A stretch of DNA of 7,919 bases. Origin: Verrucomicrobiales bacterium. GTDB lineage: Bacteria; Verrucomicrobiota; Verrucomicrobiia; Verrucomicrobiales; V1-33. The notes beneath the pieces are model-generated. The model ran no database searches and was not told the origin of the DNA. It worked only from the letters and a program-made list of their open reading frames with translations. The stretch covers positions 1-7,919 of the forward strand of contig JALRGF010000230.1 of NCBI GenBank assembly GCA_023253495.1. Direction: 5' to 3'. The stretch's first letter is position 1. Each line of letters opens with the position of its first letter. Position numbers and translations under genes: made by a program. Below, one piece after another: positions 5,663 to 7,919 of the stretch.

Positions 5663-7366
5663 CTACCATCCGGAGATCCGTTTGCCGAGGGGCCGGAGGA
5701 GTTTGTAGAGCCGGGAGTCCTTGATGCGGCGGCATTCGGCGTCGCGCTGGGCCAGCCGGGCTTCGAGTTTGGCGATGCGTTGGCTCGCCTTGGTGGCGGC
5801 GGCGGTTTTCTCCTGTTCGGTCCTGGTGACGGCGGTGGTCAGGGCGGCGAGTGACCGATGCAGCCCGGAGCCGGCGGCCAGCGGGCAGTGGTTGAGGATG
5901 CGGTCGGTTTCGCCGTTCATGATGGTGGCGAGGTCGGTGGCAAAGTCTCCCGGGCCGGTGCTGATGGCGGGCGCGAGGGTGGGGAGATCCGCGTTGGAGC
6001 AGGCGAAGATGAGGTGGGTGGTGGGTGGCAGGGGAGATGACGGGGTCGTGGTCCGGCCGTGGGTGGCGGCAGCGGGGGTGAGGGGAAGGATGACTGAGCC
6101 GGAGACCAGGTGCTGGGAGGCCGTGGCGACGTGGGCGAAATGGGTGTGCAGTGCGGTGGTCCAACGGTCGGCGAGTAACGGATCGGCCGGGCTGGCGGGC
6201 AGGCCAACGAGCAGGCGACCGTGCGGATGCAGAACCCGTTTCCATTCGGCGAGCCGGGCGGCGGCGGCCGGTGATGCCGGATCGCCGAGCGATTCCGCAG
6301 CCTCCCGGCAGACGATCAGGTCGATGCTGGCGTCGGGCAGCGGCAGGCGGTCGGGTGGGGCGTGATGGAACTCCAGATCGGCGGCCGGGTGCCTGGCCTG
6401 GGCCGCGGACACGGCGTGCGGGTCGGGGTCGATGCCGGTGACGCGGGTGGCGCGGTCCGCCAGTTTCCGGCTGCCATCGCCCGTGCCGCACCCGTATTCC
6501 AGAACCGCGTGCGCTTCCGACCATGCCAATGCGAGTGCGTAAAACGGCTCGTGGTCGAAGTCCGGCCGGGTCCAAGCGCCGGGTGAGCGGGTGGCTGGCG
6601 GCCCGGCCGGTTCAGCGGTGCCCGGGGCCACGGCGATGAGGGCGAGGGAAGCGGGAAAGACGAGGGCATGCAGCTGCACCGAGGCAAACCCGGCTTCGAA
6701 CAGGCTGTGGTAAAAATCCGCTCCGTATTCGGTGCAGACGCGCCAGTCATCGGCGGTGGTGTCGGGCGCGCCGTGCCATGTGGGCGGACGGCCGTGGGTG
6801 CTGCGGGTGAGGCGGCCGTGGACAATGGGGATGGTGAAGGCGAGCCAGCCGCCGGGGGCGAGCACCCGGCGGCATTCGCGCAGGGCGGCAGCCGGGTCGG
6901 GCACATGCTCGAGCGTGTCTGAATGCACGACCAGATCCCAGCTGCCGTCGGCGAACGGCAGTTGCTGCAGATCGACTTCCGGGTAGCTGCCCAGCTGGTG
7001 GTGGGGCAGGTCGCGAAGGGCGGCGTGCAGGGTGCCGGCCGAATTGATTTCGAGCACCCGTCGCTGGCGCAAGCCGGCGTGGTGGCGGCAGGTGTCGGTG
7101 AAGGTTCCGCGGGCGTGGCATCCGTCCATGATGGCGGCGGCGAGAGTCTGGACGCGCAGGTTGGCTCCGCAGTCGCGGCAATGCAGACCCTGTTGCAGGT
7201 CGATGTAAGCGCGTTCTTCCGGTGACAGCTCCCAGCCGGCGGCCAGGGCATCACCGATCACCGGGGCGAAGACGAGGCCGGTCGACCCGCAGACCCGGCA
7301 CCGGCCGAGGCGGGCGAGGGCGTCGGCTGGCGGCATCGGGGAGGCGGCGGCGGGTGGAATCGGCAT
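5663..7366 (-). CDS. Tandem-domain SAM methyltransferase-like protein with Zn ribbon and C-terminal coiled coil
   Basis: A 567-residue protein with these parts. A Zn-ribbon-like pair CRVCG (23-27) and CRDCG (63-67). A first class I methyltransferase-like domain (about 103-245) whose motif I is VLEINSAGT (104-112) rather than the usual ExGCGxG, followed by LPFADGSWDLVVHSDTLEHV (136-155) and RRVLAPGGWL (166-175). A second methyltransferase domain (about 275-410) with a canonical VLEYGCGTGDGS (288-299), GIDPDP (311-316) and LPLPDASIDLIVC (341-353). A less defined region (about 420-505). A coiled coil (about 510-548) ending in the basic tail KDSRLYKLLRPLGKRISGW. Such tails are familiar from glycosyltransferases and methyltransferases of polysaccharide clusters. 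Substrate unknown. The ATG at 7366 lies 7 bases after the upstream stop; an ATG at 7336 is an alternative. The open frame continues upstream to 7465, inside the neighbouring gene. Confidence 0.88.
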   Translation of the reverse strand: MPIPPAAASPMPPADALARLGRCRVCGSTGLVFAPVIGDALAAGWELSPEERAYIDLQQGLHCRDCGANLRVQTLAAAIMDGCHARGTFTDTCRHHAGLRQRRVLEINSAGTLHAALRDLPHHQLGSYPEVDLQQLPFADGSWDLVVHSDTLEHVPDPAAALRECRRVLAPGGWLAFTIPIVHGRLTRSTHGRPPTWHGAPDTTADDWRVCTEYGADFYHSLFEAGFASVQLHALVFPASLALIAVAPGTAEPAGPPATRSPGAWTRPDFDHEPFYALALAWSEAHAVLEYGCGTGDGSRKLADRATRVTGIDPDPHAVSAAQARHPAADLEFHHAPPDRLPLPDASIDLIVCREAAESLGDPASPAAAARLAEWKRVLHPHGRLLVGLPASPADPLLADRWTTALHTHFAHVATASQHLVSGSVILPLTPAAATHGRTTTPSSPLPPTTHLIFACSNADLPTLAPAISTGPGDFATDLATIMNGETDRILNHCPLAAGSGLHRSLAALTTAVTRTEQEKTAAATKASQRIAKLEARLAQRDAECRRIKDSRLYKLLRPLGKRISGW

Positions 7367-7373
7367 GCCGGAG

Positions 7374-7919
7374 TCAGAGAGGACGACGCAGGACCACGGC
7401 GTCCTGCAGCTGGACCGCCATGGGCACGACGGCTTCGACCTCGCCGTGACGCGACCAATGGGCACGGACGAATTCTTCGCTCTGGAAGCTCGTCAGGTAA
7501 TAGTCCGGGAGCCCCGGGGTACGGCCGAGGTCGCAATGGAGAAAGCCGCGGGAGTCGAAGGCGGCGCGATCCGCCTCGGGAATGAAGCGGTAGAAATACG
7601 GACCATGGATGGTGGCCATGAGCCGACCGCCCGGCCGCACCCAGCCCATCAATTCCGCGAGCCAGGCGTCCTGCATGTCCTCCGGCAGGTGGGTGAACAC
7701 GGAGAGAGCGATGATCAGGTCGTAGCCGCCGCCATCCGGGCGCGGCAGGGGCGGGCGGTCCGGACTGACAAAGAACCGCCCGGAGTTCCGCAGGTGGGCG
7801 GTGGCCCAGGCGATGGCCGGCGCGTCCACATCACACCCCTCGATGTGTGCGTCTTCCGCCCCGAGCAGCCGCAGGTAGCGGCTCAGTCGACCGTATCCGC
7901 ATCCGAAATCCAGAATCCG
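7374..7919 (-). CDS. Class I SAM-dependent methyltransferase (N-terminus beyond window)
   Basis: The frame is open from the window edge to a TGA at 7374, giving 181 residues of the C-terminal part; the true start is outside. The visible part opens with the SAM-binding loop RILDFGCGYGRLSRYL (residues 1-16), then EGCDVD (27-32, acidic end of strand 2), GYDLIIALSVFTHLPE (65-80, motif around strand 4) and WVRPGGRLMATIHG (93-106). The C-terminal segment, with YYLTSFQSEEFVRAHW and a final QDAVVLRR, resembles methyltransferases found among glycosyltransferases in polysaccharide gene clusters (recalled, not searched). An internal GTG at 7829 is not the start, because the SAM-binding loop lies upstream of it. 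It is followed after 7 bases by the tandem methyltransferase gene, so the two are probably co-transcribed. Substrate unknown. Confidence 0.9.
   Translation of the reverse strand, partial: RILDFGCGYGRLSRYLRLLGAEDAHIEGCDVDAPAIAWATAHLRNSGRFFVSPDRPPLPRPDGGGYDLIIALSVFTHLPEDMQDAWLAELMGWVRPGGRLMATIHGPYFYRFIPEADRAAFDSRGFLHCDLGRTPGLPDYYLTSFQSEEFVRAHWSRHGEVEAVVPMAVQLQDAVVLRRPL

Noticed and set aside
5565..6575. Extension of the tgt frame upstream for 337 codons
   Set aside because: The extra part is Arg/Pro-rich out-of-frame reading of the tandem methyltransferase gene; TGT homology begins only at about 5564.
6316..7254. A 312-codon minus-strand frame inside the tandem methyltransferase
   Set aside because: It is rich in Pro, Ser and Arg without motifs, whereas the overlapping frame carries two methyltransferase domains and a coiled coil.
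1..7919. tRNA, rRNA, CRISPR array, insertion sequence or prophage signals
   Set aside because: I found no cloverleaf-like, repeat-spacer, transposase or terminal-inverted-repeat pattern; coding density is high and accounted for by the listed genes.

Overview
The window is high-GC bacterial DNA in which every gene I can support lies on the minus strand. The layout suggests a member of the Planctomycetota-Verrucomicrobiota group, most likely Verrucomicrobiota (Opitutales-like). The grounds are a fused SecDF with an additional N-terminal membrane segment, its place in a tgt-yajC-secDF block, a bS21 gene beside it, and start codons without Shine-Dalgarno sequences. The taxonomic assignment is inference from recalled family features, not a search result.

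In order of transcription (right to left): (1) 7919-7374, the C-terminal 181 residues of a class I SAM methyltransferase cut by the window edge. (2) 7366-5663, a large protein with a Zn-ribbon-like N-terminus, two methyltransferase-type domains in tandem and a C-terminal coiled coil with a basic tail. These two look like the end of a surface-polysaccharide or glycan-modification cluster. (3) After a 98-bp gap, tgt (tRNA-guanine transglycosylase, probable TTG start at 5564), yajC (overlapping tgt by ATGA) and secDF (after a 110-bp, extremely C-rich spacer). This is the widespread tgt-yajC-secD-secF arrangement linking queuosine tRNA modification with the Sec translocon accessory complex. (4) rpsU (bS21), with its own sigma70-like promoter just after the secDF stop and a perfect hairpin plus T-tract terminator. 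(5) 740-1, the N-terminal 246 residues of an exported protein of unknown function, cut by the left edge.

Points most worth a second look: the TGT appears to have lost two of its four zinc ligands; a proline-rich open frame fills the yajC-secDF spacer and ends by overlapping the secDF ATG as ATGA; the tandem methyltransferase has an unusual domain composition; and none of six visible gene starts has a Shine-Dalgarno sequence. I saw no mobile element, CRISPR array, tRNA or rRNA. No clearly new system is demonstrated here.
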